Origin: SFWF01 sp045638145
GTDB taxonomy: Bacteria > Bacillota > Clostridia > Oscillospirales > Acutalibacteraceae
Assembly (NCBI GenBank): GCA_045638145.1
Contig: JAZUAU010000027.1
Span: 1-64,000 of the forward strand
Reading direction: 5' to 3'
DNA length: 64,000 nucleotides
Shown here in pieces: positions 23,448 through 32,163 of the stretch (the stretch's first letter is position 1; every line of letters begins with the position of its first letter). The notes below the pieces were generated by a model that was not told the DNA's origin, made no database searches, and saw nothing but the letters and a program-made list of their open reading frames with translations. The position numbers and the translations under genes are program-made.

Positions 23448-23520
23448 CATTCAAATAAATGCTTGACATTCATTCGTTTGAATGCTAAAATTGAATCAGA
23501 CGGTTGTTCGTTTGAATGAT
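23448..23520. promoter_or_regulatory. Promoter and CATTC/GAATG operators of cassette E
   Basis: TTGACA (23463-23468), 17 nt, TAAAAT (23486-23491) drive the plus gene. CATTC-GTTT-GAATG (23471-23484) fills the spacer; related copies start at 23448 and near 23507 (TTCGTTTGAATG). Repressor binding would block the promoter. Confidence 0.78.
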
Positions 23521-23536
23521 TTACGGAGGTTATTTT

Positions 23537-23773
23537 ATGTTGATAATTGATATCAGAAATGTTGATAAACTAAATCGGCTTGTTATGGATTTGTCGGCGC
23601 TGACCTGTCTTGAGAGCGCACTCAATGATGAAGAATATACACAGTACAATCTGGACGACTTTGATTTTGTGCTGACGTATGCCCGCTCTGCCTTATATGA
23701 TAAACTGAAAAAGACAGTTTTGGAATTAAAAGCGCTCATACAAGAAGATAATTTTACGCAGCCGCTTAACTAA
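23537..23773 (+). CDS. 78-aa unknown protein, partner of cassette E
   Basis: A small acidic, leucine-rich, probably all-helical soluble protein. It starts MLIIDIRNVDKLNRLVMDLS and has an aromatic acidic middle (EEYTQYNLDDFDFVLTYA). ACGGAGG precedes the ATG. I do not recognise a family. It is divergent from an XRE regulator and followed by AT-rich repeats up to the IS element. Confidence 0.65.
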   Translation: MLIIDIRNVDKLNRLVMDLSALTCLESALNDEEYTQYNLDDFDFVLTYARSALYDKLKKTVLELKALIQEDNFTQPLN

Positions 23774-23811
23774 TAATTATTCATTAAACCGTCAACAGTT
23801 GTCAATTTATT

Positions 23812-23859
23812 AACAGTTGATAAAAACGCAACCCCAACAGTTGATAAAAACACAACCCC
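23812..23859. repeat. Two 24-bp tandem direct repeats
   Basis: Two head-to-tail copies of a 24-bp unit starting AACAGTTGATAAAAAC and ending AACCCC differ at one base (23812-23835 and 23836-23859). A related CAACAGTTG half precedes them. The region 23774-23960 is AT-rich and shows no gene; the repeats could be remains of a replication-type iteron region. Confidence 0.6.
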
Positions 23860-23960
23860 ACACATATTATATATAAAAGAAATATATAAATAAATAATTA
23901 ATAAGAAAAAACGGAAAACTTTTCCCCTTTCCCTCTTCCCCTTTCCCTAAAAAAAGCACC

Positions 23961-23968
23961 TCTTTCGA
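23961..23968. repeat. Left target-site duplication of the IS
   Basis: TCTTTCGA, matched exactly at 25630-25637 on the other side of the element. Confidence 0.85.
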
Positions 23969-25629
23969 GCAATACCATTAAGTTAAGGAATTAATGAGTA
24001 GGAAAAAGAACTTGAATCAGCAAATAAAGTTGGTTCGAGTTCTTTTTTTGTAAAAAAGGCATAACGAAAAAACAGACTAAAAAGTCTGCTGAAAAAGCAT
24101 TGCAAAAGGAATGAAATTATGCTACTCTGTAAAGGAAGCAAACAGCCGTTTTAGAGTTCATCTTGCGTGGGTTAGACACAGATTGACGAATTGGAACGAC
24201 ATACTTAGAAATATGTGCTTCAACTAAAGATGGAGATATATTGTCCGAGAAAAAAGAACGACAAATGTGTACAGCGGCAGAAAAATTTACTTTGCAAGGG
24301 TATTTTCTGCTCTTTTGACGAATGACTACCTGCGAGGTAATCAATTCGGTGAAGTTGTACATTGTGAGTTTAGCGAAGATTTCTTGGGTAATATACTCCT
24401 CTTTTTTTGAATGGAAATATACAAGACCTAAAGTGTATTTAAGAGTTCTGAAAGAGGTTTCAATACCCCAACGCATAGAATATAATTCTTTTAAGTGCGA
24501 GGGTGAAAAAACTTCAGGCTTTAAATTTGTAATAAGTAACTCGTATTTATCTTCAGAAATTTTAATACGAACCAAACGCAAAGAAAGGGAATAGGGCTTA
24601 ACGGGAATTGCCTTTTTGCAATGAGTGGGAAGATAATCAAAATTAGAATTATGCGGAACGAATTTTAGATTTTTATCTTTCTTAGCTTGGTTAGTTTGTT
24701 TCCTTGTTAAATTAAGCACAACAGATATATCAAACTCATTAGTTTGTGGTAAATTCAACCCGCTCGAAATACCCTTTGCCATTGTATCTTTAACTCTAAT
24801 CAAAAAGAATTGCCCTTTTTCTTGAATATGAGCGAGATTATTGTAAGACTCATACCCACGGTCAGCGATATAAATTGTCGGACAAGTAGAAATATCCCTG
24901 TCAACCATAGAAACAAAAGCCTTATGCTCGTTAGCGTTATGGGATGGTTGTACTATTGCATCTACATAAAGATTATTCATAACATCATATAAAGCATTAA
25001 GATGCATTAAATTGTATGGTTTTTGTCCGTTAGAGCCAGGATAAAAAGAAGTAACTTCGTTTTTGTTGGTAGGAGTATGTAAATCTGAACCGTCAACAGC
25101 AAGTAGACGGTAGCCTTTGAAAAGCTTTTGCTTTGTAAACGAAGATGTAAAATTTTTAAAAAGGGTTTCAAAAGCAAGAGAAGATATTTTGTTTCTTTGC
25201 TGAACAAAGGCAGAAACAGTTGGTATATCTTTATTGAAGTTGAAAATATCCATAAGTTCACACTTCAAGTCTTTACAACTCATCGACAAAATAGATTTCA
25301 TAACTTTATCAAAAGGTAGTTTTCTTGTTCTGCTAAAGTCTTTTTGAGGACATTTAGCAAAAGCTTGTGAGTTATCTGAAATTTCGGATATTGTTTTCTT
25401 AAAAACTTTTTTAATATATTTTACTGTGTATTCCATATGCAGTCTCCTTGTCTTAAAGTAGGGATACTTCTATTAACAAGGGTCGCTTTATTAACCGCAG
25501 TTAATAAAGCGACCGCATATTTTAACCTATTTGTCAAGTGTTTTTAAGAATTTAATATATATTTTTTTGCAAAAAAATAACCAGGCTCATTTCTGAACTT
25601 GGTTATTTTTCTTAACTTAATGGTATTGC
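23969..25629 (-). mobile_element. Complete IS4-family insertion sequence, 1661 bp
   Basis: Perfect 19-bp terminal inverted repeats begin GCAATACCATTAAGTTAAG at 23969 and end with the complement at 25629. The 8-bp direct repeats TCTTTCGA flank it. One transposase gene occupies most of the element. Stem-loops lie just inside both ends (24002-24051, and 25577-25611 with AAAAATAACCA/TGGTTATTTTT), likely terminators that insulate the element. The flanks join to AAAGCACCTC-TTTC-GAGGTGCTTT, so the target was the loop of a terminator hairpin. Confidence 0.92.
24117..25436 (-). CDS. IS4-family transposase
   Basis: A 439-aa DDE transposase with an apparently intact frame. Candidate catalytic residues are D in LLAVDGSDLHTP, D in IYIADRGYESYNN, and E in the Y-R-E-K motif LYSMRWGIETSFRTLKYT. 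The N-terminal part with FSRTRKLPFDKVMKSILS is typical of the family. Base use is AT-richer than the neighbours. The gene fills the element between the ends at 23969 and 25629, so the copy may be active or recent. Confidence 0.93.
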   Translation of the reverse strand: MEYTVKYIKKVFKKTISEISDNSQAFAKCPQKDFSRTRKLPFDKVMKSILSMSCKDLKCELMDIFNFNKDIPTVSAFVQQRNKISSLAFETLFKNFTSSFTKQKLFKGYRLLAVDGSDLHTPTNKNEVTSFYPGSNGQKPYNLMHLNALYDVMNNLYVDAIVQPSHNANEHKAFVSMVDRDISTCPTIYIADRGYESYNNLAHIQEKGQFFLIRVKDTMAKGISSGLNLPQTNEFDISVVLNLTRKQTNQAKKDKNLKFVPHNSNFDYLPTHCKKAIPVKPYSLSLRLVRIKISEDKYELLITNLKPEVFSPSHLKELYSMRWGIETSFRTLKYTLGLVYFHSKKEEYITQEIFAKLTMYNFTELITSQVVIRQKSRKYPCKVNFSAAVHICRSFFSDNISPSLVEAHISKYVVPIRQSVSNPRKMNSKTAVCFLYRVA

Positions 25630-25637
25630 TCTTTCGA
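25630..25637. repeat. Right target-site duplication of the IS
   Basis: TCTTTCGA, identical to 23961-23968. It is directly followed by GGTGCTTTTTT, the detached half of the original terminator of the sulfatase gene. Confidence 0.85.
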
Positions 25638-25646
25638 GGTGCTTTT

Positions 25647-27650
25647 TTAATCATCAAACAGATATCCGTAATAGTCGGTTTCGAGTATTTTGGCTGAAAT
25701 TTGGAATTTGTTATTCACTATCGACTGATAGCTTTTGATATACTTTTCCCTTTCCTCAGCGGAATCAAATTCTTCCTCATCATCAAATAGTGTAAAGACC
25801 TTTTCTGCCGCGTCATACATACCGCGTTCGGTAATGAAGGAGCGGTCAGCAAAGACAACAAGCTGGCTTGAATGGGAGAGAATGTCGCTTCCCATAAGGA
25901 GTCTTGAATCGTACTCCATTCCAAAGAGGTTCAGCATAGTGGGAAGAATATCTACCGAGTAGCAATACTTATCAATGGTGGGCGCATTTTTTGTGCCCTG
26001 ACAGTAAAGCAGGAAGCAGCTCTTATAAAGCTCAAAGGTCGTGTCAACCTCGTGACCGAGAAGCTCCTCCCAAACGGCGTATTTGTCGCCGTCCTTCTTT
26101 TCAAGACCGTAAGGATAATGGTCGGGTGTAATGGTAATAACCGTCTTGTCGGCAACGCCTGCCTCGTTCAGTTCCTGAAGCAGCTTTTCCATAGCGCGGT
26201 CAAGCTCAATATTGCAGGCATAATAACCCTTTAGCTCTTCGGAACAGTCCAAGTCTTTGACAAGGTCCCAGTTTTTATTAGACATACTGTTTCCAATCTT
26301 GGTGTAATTCAGATGTCCGCTCACCGTCATATAATAAACGTGGAAGGGCTCAGAGTCAGAGAGATACTCGTCGACGGTATTTTCAATCATTTCAAGGTCG
26401 GAGCGCGGCCACTGGTTTTTAAGTCCCTCAAGGCCGTTTCCGATGCCCTTATAATCATATCCCATATTGGGATGAGATGCGTCGCGGTGATAATAGTCGT
26501 AGGTATGGTTATGATAAGCCAACACCTTTTCATAGCCAGCATTAGAGAACATATTTCCAAGGCAGAAGGGCATATTGTTTTCTGCCGAGCGGTAAAAGCT
26601 CCAAACGCCCGATTTTGGAAGAAGTCCCGTGCAGTGGGTGTACTCTCCGTCCGAGGTGGAAACGCCCCAGATTGGGGTATAGAAATTCTCAAACTTAAAG
26701 CCTTCCCTACTCATCTTATAAAGTGTCGGGGTAAGCTCGGGGTGTATCGCATAGGGCGAGAAGCCCTCGGCTGTTATTGTAATGAGATTATACCCCTTAT
26801 ACATACCCGTATACTTATTCTTGTTAGTAGGCGCCTTTTCGTGGAAATACATATTCATGCTTTCAAGGGTCTTATTCTTTTCAACATCATACAAACCCTT
26901 AAAATCAATATCCATAACGTTTGGCGAGGTGTCAATATCGGGATCCTCCTCAAAGGGTCCGAGATCTTCCTTAGGGGTGTATTCCTTTTCAAGGACAAGC
27001 CTTTGCTCAATCCCTAAAACATTATACTTTGCATCAAGCACCTCGGTATAGAAAAGACCGAACTTTCCTACCGAAAGGTTGGGATCAAAAGAGCCCGAGC
27101 GCACCGCCGCAAGGGAGGGCAGGAAGGAGATTGCAAGGGATACAACAACGCAAATCACCACCGATGCTGCGCCGTAAATTGCCGCAAGGGGCAGATTCCT
27201 TTTTGAGAACCCAATATGTTTTCTGAAAACGCACAGAAAAACGATGGGAAGTGCCAGCAGGAGAATTACCGGGATACCCGTAAGCAAGGCTTCAAAGGTA
27301 TTTTGAAGGACACCGTCGCCCATTATCTGCTCTGCGCCGCCGTTAAAGAAGGAAAACAGTATGAGATATTTCCCAAAAAAGCCGTGATAAACCGCCTGTG
27401 TTGCATAAACCAGAAACATTATAGAGGTTACGACAATGGCAGAGATGAATCCGCCTTTTTTATTGAATATCTTTGTAATAGCCCAGCAAAAAATAGTCGG
27501 CACGAAGGCAAAAACAAACATAAAGACAAGCCCCCAGTCCCAGAATGGACGGCAGGTAAATATGCGGAGAATAAGCTCCATATATACAAAAGCGGCGTAT
27601 AAAACGGTAAAGCCCCTCACTTTTGTTCGTTCAGCGTGCTTCAAAAACAT
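25647..27650 (-). CDS. LtaS-like sulfatase-fold phosphoglycerol transferase
   Basis: About 667 aa: four to five N-terminal membrane segments (to about residue 200) followed by an extracellular alkaline-phosphatase-fold domain. The LTA synthase-like metal and nucleophile region is GVSTSDGEYTHCTGLLP, with TITPDHYPYG and FHVYYMTVSGHLNY as further metal-site motifs. It probably makes lipoteichoic acid or adds phosphoglycerol to a surface glycan. The consensus promoter at 27676 lies inside the longest frame, so the start is taken as ATG 27650; TTG 27644 after GGTGAT is an alternative. Its terminator has been split by the IS. Confidence 0.87.
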   Translation of the reverse strand: MFLKHAERTKVRGFTVLYAAFVYMELILRIFTCRPFWDWGLVFMFVFAFVPTIFCWAITKIFNKKGGFISAIVVTSIMFLVYATQAVYHGFFGKYLILFSFFNGGAEQIMGDGVLQNTFEALLTGIPVILLLALPIVFLCVFRKHIGFSKRNLPLAAIYGAASVVICVVVSLAISFLPSLAAVRSGSFDPNLSVGKFGLFYTEVLDAKYNVLGIEQRLVLEKEYTPKEDLGPFEEDPDIDTSPNVMDIDFKGLYDVEKNKTLESMNMYFHEKAPTNKNKYTGMYKGYNLITITAEGFSPYAIHPELTPTLYKMSREGFKFENFYTPIWGVSTSDGEYTHCTGLLPKSGVWSFYRSAENNMPFCLGNMFSNAGYEKVLAYHNHTYDYYHRDASHPNMGYDYKGIGNGLEGLKNQWPRSDLEMIENTVDEYLSDSEPFHVYYMTVSGHLNYTKIGNSMSNKNWDLVKDLDCSEELKGYYACNIELDRAMEKLLQELNEAGVADKTVITITPDHYPYGLEKKDGDKYAVWEELLGHEVDTTFELYKSCFLLYCQGTKNAPTIDKYCYSVDILPTMLNLFGMEYDSRLLMGSDILSHSSQLVVFADRSFITERGMYDAAEKVFTLFDDEEEFDSAEEREKYIKSYQSIVNNKFQISAKILETDYYGYLFDD

Positions 27651-27675
27651 CACCCGTTTCGAATATGCTACTCGC

Positions 27676-27704
27676 ATTATACCACATATTATCCCTAAGG
27701 TCAA
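27676..27704 (-). promoter_or_regulatory. Promoter of the LtaS-like gene
   Basis: TTGACC (27699-27704), 17 nt, TATAAT (27676-27681) on minus. It excludes upstream in-frame ATGs as starts. Confidence 0.82.
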
Positions 27705-27707
27705 TCT

Positions 27708-27920
27708 TTAGAAATTTATCACAAAATCGAATATGCGGATATGATCCTGCCCGATAAAAACGGCAGACACCTCTTCGCCAAAGGATATGCGTCTTATCTG
27801 CTCATAGCTTTCGCACATTGAGAGAAATACCGCAGAGATGCAAAGAAGCACCACTGCGGTAATAAAAGCCGACCTTATAAATAATTTCCATTGCCTTTTT
27901 CTTTCCCTTGTCATTGTCAT
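27708..27920 (-). CDS. Small single-span membrane protein after spoIIP
   Basis: A 70-aa protein with a basic N-terminus (TRERKRQWKLFIR), one hydrophobic helix (about residues 16-34) and a short extracytoplasmic end. Its ATG overlaps the spoIIP stop by 4 nt, so it is translationally coupled. I do not recognise a family; the context suggests a sporulation or envelope role. Confidence 0.6.
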   Translation of the reverse strand: MTMTRERKRQWKLFIRSAFITAVVLLCISAVFLSMCESYEQIRRISFGEEVSAVFIGQDHIRIFDFVINF

Positions 27921-28981
27921 CTTAAGGTATTGAGCAGACTGATTAATGCCTTTGCCGTCAGCTCTGCCGAATACTCCGCTTCCTCCATTGTGTTTGATTC
28001 AGTGCCCACTTCAAGTAGAATGGAGCCAGTTGTTAAATTCTGATTGTAGAGCTTTGAAGCTAGCACCATGGGGCGGGCAAGCCCCGGATACATAACCTCA
28101 AAGGTCTGCTGTAATTTCAGCGCAAGCCTCATATTTTCCCGCCAATTTGGATGGTTTTTAACCGTACCGCTCTGGCTTCCCATACATAGCATTACCTGCG
28201 CCGCCCTCTTACCATCAATCTCGGCAACGGGTCTCACGCGGTCGGTTTCGTTCAGCGAAATCGAGTCGCGATGAATATCTATCACTATTTTTATTGACGG
28301 ATATTTTTTTAAATATTCATTCACCGTCACCTCGGAGCGGGAATAACTGCCCGTATATGCAGGGTGGTCGTGGTGTGTGCGGTCGTGAAGAACCGAAAAA
28401 CCTGCCGTTTCAAGTCTCTCAGCAATTATGTCCCCTATATGGGTAACGTTTTTTTCATTGTCGGTTGTTCTTGAATTATCCGCTGCCGTATAATAATCGC
28501 GAAGCTGGTTCGAATAACATTCTGTCGCGTGGGTGTGCATTATCAGTACCTCGGGCTCGCTGCTCTTTTTTATCTTGAACTTTAGCTTTGTGGCAAGCTC
28601 CTCTTTTAGGTCTATACTTATTCCGGATGTGTTTTTGAGATACACATTATTATAAGAATATTTTGCTGTATAGGGAGACAAAAATTGCTCAGAAATTTTA
28701 CCGAGAGCCTGCTCACTGCCTCCGTTTACCTCTACCGAACCCGAGGGGACAGACGAGCTGTTGTCCAACGGTTTTTCTGCCGAAAATGGCGGAGCTTCGG
28801 GCTCAGCGAATTCATATATATAATCAAAGACCGAAAGCGGCTCGTTTTGGGGCATTGGAAGAATTACCTCGCCCGTATCCCCACCAATATTGCCCACTAC
28901 ACTCGCTTCATCCATAAATATAAGACCGAATGCCAAAAGTATTGTAATAACCACTAAAAAGGCATTCCCAGTTTGCCGCAT
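27917..28981 (-). CDS. spoIIP: Stage II sporulation protein P
   Basis: A 354-aa membrane-anchored peptidoglycan amidase/endopeptidase of the engulfment machinery (with SpoIID and SpoIIM). One N-terminal membrane segment is followed by a variable linker and the amidase domain, with EVLIMHTHATECY (metal His) and ILLEVGTESNTMEEAEYSA (Glu). The ATG at 28981 has GAGG 8 nt upstream. It lies just downstream of gpr, the usual order gpr-spoIIP in Firmicutes. Confidence 0.93.
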   Translation of the reverse strand: MRQTGNAFLVVITILLAFGLIFMDEASVVGNIGGDTGEVILPMPQNEPLSVFDYIYEFAEPEAPPFSAEKPLDNSSSVPSGSVEVNGGSEQALGKISEQFLSPYTAKYSYNNVYLKNTSGISIDLKEELATKLKFKIKKSSEPEVLIMHTHATECYSNQLRDYYTAADNSRTTDNEKNVTHIGDIIAERLETAGFSVLHDRTHHDHPAYTGSYSRSEVTVNEYLKKYPSIKIVIDIHRDSISLNETDRVRPVAEIDGKRAAQVMLCMGSQSGTVKNHPNWRENMRLALKLQQTFEVMYPGLARPMVLASKLYNQNLTTGSILLEVGTESNTMEEAEYSAELTAKALISLLNTLR

Positions 28982-29017
28982 ATATTTCACCTCGGGTAAA
29001 ATATATGAAATTCCCCG

Positions 29018-29866
29018 TTAAATTAGACCCATAATATCCTCTAGTGTAAGACTTTTCTGTAGGCATAGGTTTATCCCCACAGCCAAAAACTCGGCGGCAC
29101 GGTCAATCATCATATCGACCTCTTTGGGCGTGACAATCATATCGGGTGCATTTTCACTTTTCGCACCGACATCAGAAAGCAGGGTTTTTATATCAACCAC
29201 GGTTGGAATTCCTACCGATATCACGGGGCGCGCAAGGGTGCTAAGACTTATCTCTTTTCGGCTGTTGCCGACACCCGAGCCGGGGCAGATTCCTGTGTCG
29301 CTCATCTGCACCGTTGCACCCAGTCGGGACAGACTTCGGGCGGCAAGGGCGTCTATCACTATTACCGCCGAGGGCTTTATTCTGTCGGTCGTACCGAGGA
29401 TTATCTCCCCTGTTTCAATCCCGGTTTGTCCAAGTACACCGGGGGAAAGGACCGACACGGGCAAAAGCTCACCGAGCCCAAGCTCGCGGCAAAGTTCACG
29501 CCCTAAGTGTCTGGTCGCAATGACTCGCTCGGCAGTTTTGGGACCAAGGGCATCGGGTGTTATGGCGGTATTGCCAAGCCCTGCAACAAGCACAGATTTC
29601 GTTTTGGCGGGAAGCAGTCGGCAAAGCTCCTCTGCAAAAACTACCACTGCATTTTTATCCAGTCCTCCGTTTTTGTCAAACCTTGGAACGGTAACCGTAA
29701 TGTATCTGCCGCAAGGCTTTCCTAGAGCTTTTTCGGCTTCGGACGTCTCTATTTCCATTCTTGTAACCGTTATTCCGTCGTGATTTTCCTCCGAAAGAGA
29801 TACCCCCGAAAGTCCTTTTCCCTGAAATTCCGCCCTCTCCAGGGCAAGGTCGGTGCGAATATTCAT
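29018..29866 (-). CDS. gpr: Germination protease GPR
   Basis: A 282-aa aspartic-like endopeptidase that degrades small acid-soluble spore proteins at germination. The N-terminal MNIRTDLALERAE includes the prodomain, followed by VLVAGLGNTAITPDALGP and VIVIDALAARSLSRLGATVQ. It is shorter than Bacillus GPR (about 370 aa) but similar to clostridial forms. The ATG at 29866 follows AAGGAG. Its presence with spoIIP indicates a spore-former. Confidence 0.93.
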   Translation of the reverse strand: MNIRTDLALERAEFQGKGLSGVSLSEENHDGITVTRMEIETSEAEKALGKPCGRYITVTVPRFDKNGGLDKNAVVVFAEELCRLLPAKTKSVLVAGLGNTAITPDALGPKTAERVIATRHLGRELCRELGLGELLPVSVLSPGVLGQTGIETGEIILGTTDRIKPSAVIVIDALAARSLSRLGATVQMSDTGICPGSGVGNSRKEISLSTLARPVISVGIPTVVDIKTLLSDVGAKSENAPDMIVTPKEVDMMIDRAAEFLAVGINLCLQKSLTLEDIMGLI

Positions 29867-29895
29867 TTTATCTCCTTTATTTTTCAAAAAACTTC

Positions 29896-29924
29896 TTGCA
29901 TTTTTTAAAATAGTATGTTATCAT
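29896..29924 (+). promoter_or_regulatory. Promoter of rpsT
   Basis: TTGCAT (29896-29901), 17 nt, TATCAT (29919-29924). Confidence 0.7.
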
Positions 29925-29959
29925 ATCTGTTGCTCAATCTATAATTAGGAGGTGTATCT

Positions 29960-30220
29960 ATGCCTAACATTAAGTCCGCAAAGAAACGTGTATTAGTAAG
30001 TGCTGCAAATTACGAGCGCAACAAGGCATACCGTTCAGGTCTTAAGACTGCTGTTAAGAAGGCAAATGCTGCCGTTGAGTCAGGTGCTGCAGACGCTGAG
30101 GTTGCTGTAAAGGCTGCTGTTAAGAAGATTGACCAGGCTTGTGCTAAGGGAATTCTTCACAAGAACACTGCTAGCAGAAAGAAGTCTGCTCTTGTTAAAA
30201 GCCTTAATAAAGCTCAGTAA
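29960..30220 (+). CDS. rpsT: 30S ribosomal protein S20
   Basis: An 86-aa S20 starting MPNIKSAKKRVLVSA, Lys/Ala-rich throughout, with the conserved GILHKNTASRKKSAL near the end. GGAGGTG precedes the ATG. The gene is divergent from gpr, the same arrangement as in many Firmicutes, and ends in the hairpin at 30235. Confidence 0.96.
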   Translation: MPNIKSAKKRVLVSAANYERNKAYRSGLKTAVKKANAAVESGAADAEVAVKAAVKKIDQACAKGILHKNTASRKKSALVKSLNKAQ

Positions 30221-30234
30221 GTTTATAGATAACA

Positions 30235-30266
30235 ACAGACTTCGCACAAAACAGTGCGAAGTCTGT
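30235..30266 (+). terminator. Terminator-like hairpin after rpsT
   Basis: ACAGACTTCGCAC (30235-30247) pairs with GTGCGAAGTCTGT (30254-30266). The T tract is poor. Confidence 0.65.
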
Positions 30267-30343
30267 AAGAGCTTTATAAAATACGAGTTTCAGAAGTCTT
30301 CGGCACCACGGTTAGTGTGTGTCGAATTTTCTTTTTATATACA

Positions 30344-30376
30344 AAAAGGCATTCGAGATTTTATCGAATGCCTTTT
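30344..30376. terminator. Bidirectional terminator between convergent genes
   Basis: AAAAGGCATTCGA (30344-30356) and TCGAATGCCTTTT (30364-30376) with T or A runs on both sides. Confidence 0.82.
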
Positions 30377-30394
30377 GTTCTGCGCTAATTGTAA

Positions 30395-31147
30395 TTAATC
30401 TTGATACTTTACAGCGGTAGTGAGTTTTTTGTCTTTTCCAAGGAGAGGAATCATATTGTTTACCGCAGTAACGAGATGGATACATTCGTCCATATGTGCC
30501 GTAGCGGCATTAAAGCGCTCCTCGTTTTTGCCGATAGCGGCGGCAAGAAGAACGACGACCATAGTAGAGGTGGGATTATCTCCACCGACAAACATTTCAA
30601 TAAGCATATCGACAAGCTTCTTCACCGTCTTTTTGTTTCCGCTCTCGAGTGTGCGTCTTATCTCGGGCACAAAATAGGTGCACATAAAGTCAAGATAAAG
30701 ATACTTGCCCTTTGCGTCAACCTCTGCCTTATAGGTGTCTTTAAGTGTGGGGTAGATTGCAAGAAGCTTTGAGGTGAGGGTTGTAACGGTAATGCTGTCG
30801 CCTTTGTTTGCGCTGGGGAGCTCAACTGTATAATTCTTTCTTGTAGCCTTTATGCCAAGCTGCTTTTTAAGGGTGTCGACAAAGTCGATTCCAACGCTTT
30901 CGGCATCGCGCTCGGTCTGTCCGTCCTCGAAAAGATAGCTTGTAATAAGGGCGTATTCTCCTGCGCCGTTTTCGCTGACCTCTGCCATTTTAAGGTTGTA
31001 AACCTGACGGATCTCGTCATATTCTACCTTTACCGAATATTTTTCGTTCACAAAAGCATCTTCATTTGCTTTAAAGCCCTGTTCCTCAAAAAATCCCGTC
31101 ATTTCTCCGATGACTGTTCCGTAATATCTGTTATCCAAAATATTCAC
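30395..31147 (-). CDS. Conserved hypothetical protein, 250 aa
   Basis: A soluble protein with no signal peptide or membrane helix. It starts MNILDNRYYGTVIGEMTGFF and looks alpha/beta in the first half (KYSVKVEYDEIRQVYNLKM) and helical in the second (ESGNKKTVKKLVDMLIEMF). The tail of hydrophobic helices includes STMVVVLLAAAIGK. I do not recognise a named family. It is monocistronic between rpsT and ung with a terminator at 30344. Confidence 0.75.
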   Translation of the reverse strand: MNILDNRYYGTVIGEMTGFFEEQGFKANEDAFVNEKYSVKVEYDEIRQVYNLKMAEVSENGAGEYALITSYLFEDGQTERDAESVGIDFVDTLKKQLGIKATRKNYTVELPSANKGDSITVTTLTSKLLAIYPTLKDTYKAEVDAKGKYLYLDFMCTYFVPEIRRTLESGNKKTVKKLVDMLIEMFVGGDNPTSTMVVVLLAAAIGKNEERFNAATAHMDECIHLVTAVNNMIPLLGKDKKLTTAVKYQD

Positions 31148-31207
31148 TCCATTTTAGAAATTAAACTTATTCTATCATATAATTTGCAATTTGTCACGAA
31201 AAATAAA

Positions 31208-31873
31208 TTATATCTGCCAATCTATCGGCTCCTGACCCGATTCTATAAGCAATTCGTTGCATTTTGAGAAGTGCTTGCAGCCGAAAAATCCCGCGTAAGC
31301 CGAAAGCGGGCTCGGATGGACGGTGATAAGCTTTTTATGTATCGGGTTTTTAATTATTTCTGCCTTTTTTCGAGCGTTTGCACCCCAGAGAAGAAATATA
31401 ACGAGGGTCTCTTTTTTATCAAGCTCGGCTATTACGCGGTCGGTAAAATTCTCCCAGCCCATTCCCTTATGAGAATTAGCCGCGCCCTCGCGGACAGTAA
31501 GTACAGTGTTTAAAAGAAGCACTCCCTGCTCTGCCCAATGAGTTAACTCGCCGTGGTCGGGAATTTTGAAGCCGACGTCGCTTTCGAGTTCACGGAACAT
31601 ATTTTTAAGGCTGGGCGGCGGCTCTACGGGGCGCTTTACCGAAAAGCAAAGCCCGTGCGCCTGACCCTCGCCGTGATAGGGGTCTTGTCCGATAATTACC
31701 ACCCTTGTTTTTTCAAAAGAAGATGCTTTAAGCGCATTAAAAATATCGTTCATATCAGGATATATTCTGCGGGTGGAGTATTCTTTTTTCAAAAATTCGC
31801 GAAGCTCTAAATAATAAGGCTTAGAAAACTCATCCGCCAAAATATTGTCCCAATCATTACCAAGATTAACCAT
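31208..31873 (-). CDS. ung: Uracil-DNA glycosylase
   Basis: A 221-aa family 1 UDG that removes uracil from DNA. The catalytic water-activating loop IGQDPYHGEGQAHGLCFS and the Leu-intercalation loop VHPSPLSAYAGFFG are intact, as is the uracil pocket LLNTVLTV. The start is ATG 31873 (MVNLGNDWD), with GGGAG 8 nt upstream; upstream in-frame sequence lacks a ribosome site and overlaps a repeat. Confidence 0.95.
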   Translation of the reverse strand: MVNLGNDWDNILADEFSKPYYLELREFLKKEYSTRRIYPDMNDIFNALKASSFEKTRVVIIGQDPYHGEGQAHGLCFSVKRPVEPPPSLKNMFRELESDVGFKIPDHGELTHWAEQGVLLLNTVLTVREGAANSHKGMGWENFTDRVIAELDKKETLVIFLLWGANARKKAEIIKNPIHKKLITVHPSPLSAYAGFFGCKHFSKCNELLIESGQEPIDWQI

Positions 31874-31934
31874 ATACTCAACTCCCGCCCAAATTTGGAC
31901 CGTTGACGCTATCACAAAGCCTTTGGATTTCGAG

Positions 31935-32135
31935 CATAGGGTTCTCCTCATCCACCGCAAGCGGTCCCCCTTCCCCGCTGGGGAAGGCTACAGTAAAATC
32001 ATACCAAAAATTTGTGAATAATTCAAGATAAAGTCGTAGCCTCTCGTATCGTAATTATATCCGTTGCCGAAGGCAACACCGAAATTCTGCATTCTGAATT
32101 CCGCATTCTGAATTAAAAAAGCAGGAGCCGAGGTT
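31935..32135. repeat. Composite intergenic repeats
   Basis: It contains TTCCCCGCTGGGGAA (around 31972-31986), the segment TCGTATCGTAATTAT (also, inverted, at 11572 and 23156), the stem GTTGCC/GGCAAC (around 32072) and three short ATTCTGMATT-type iterations. No gene is seen. Confidence 0.5.
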
Positions 32136-32163
32136 TCCCTCGAACTCCCACTAAAAAGGGGGG

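Noticed and set aside
23812..23859. Possible CRISPR array
   Set aside because: The two units are directly adjacent with no spacers and no cas genes are present.
29124..29783. A 219-codon plus frame opposite gpr
   Set aside because: Low-complexity Ser/Pro/Arg-rich product typical of an antisense shadow; gpr has the motifs.
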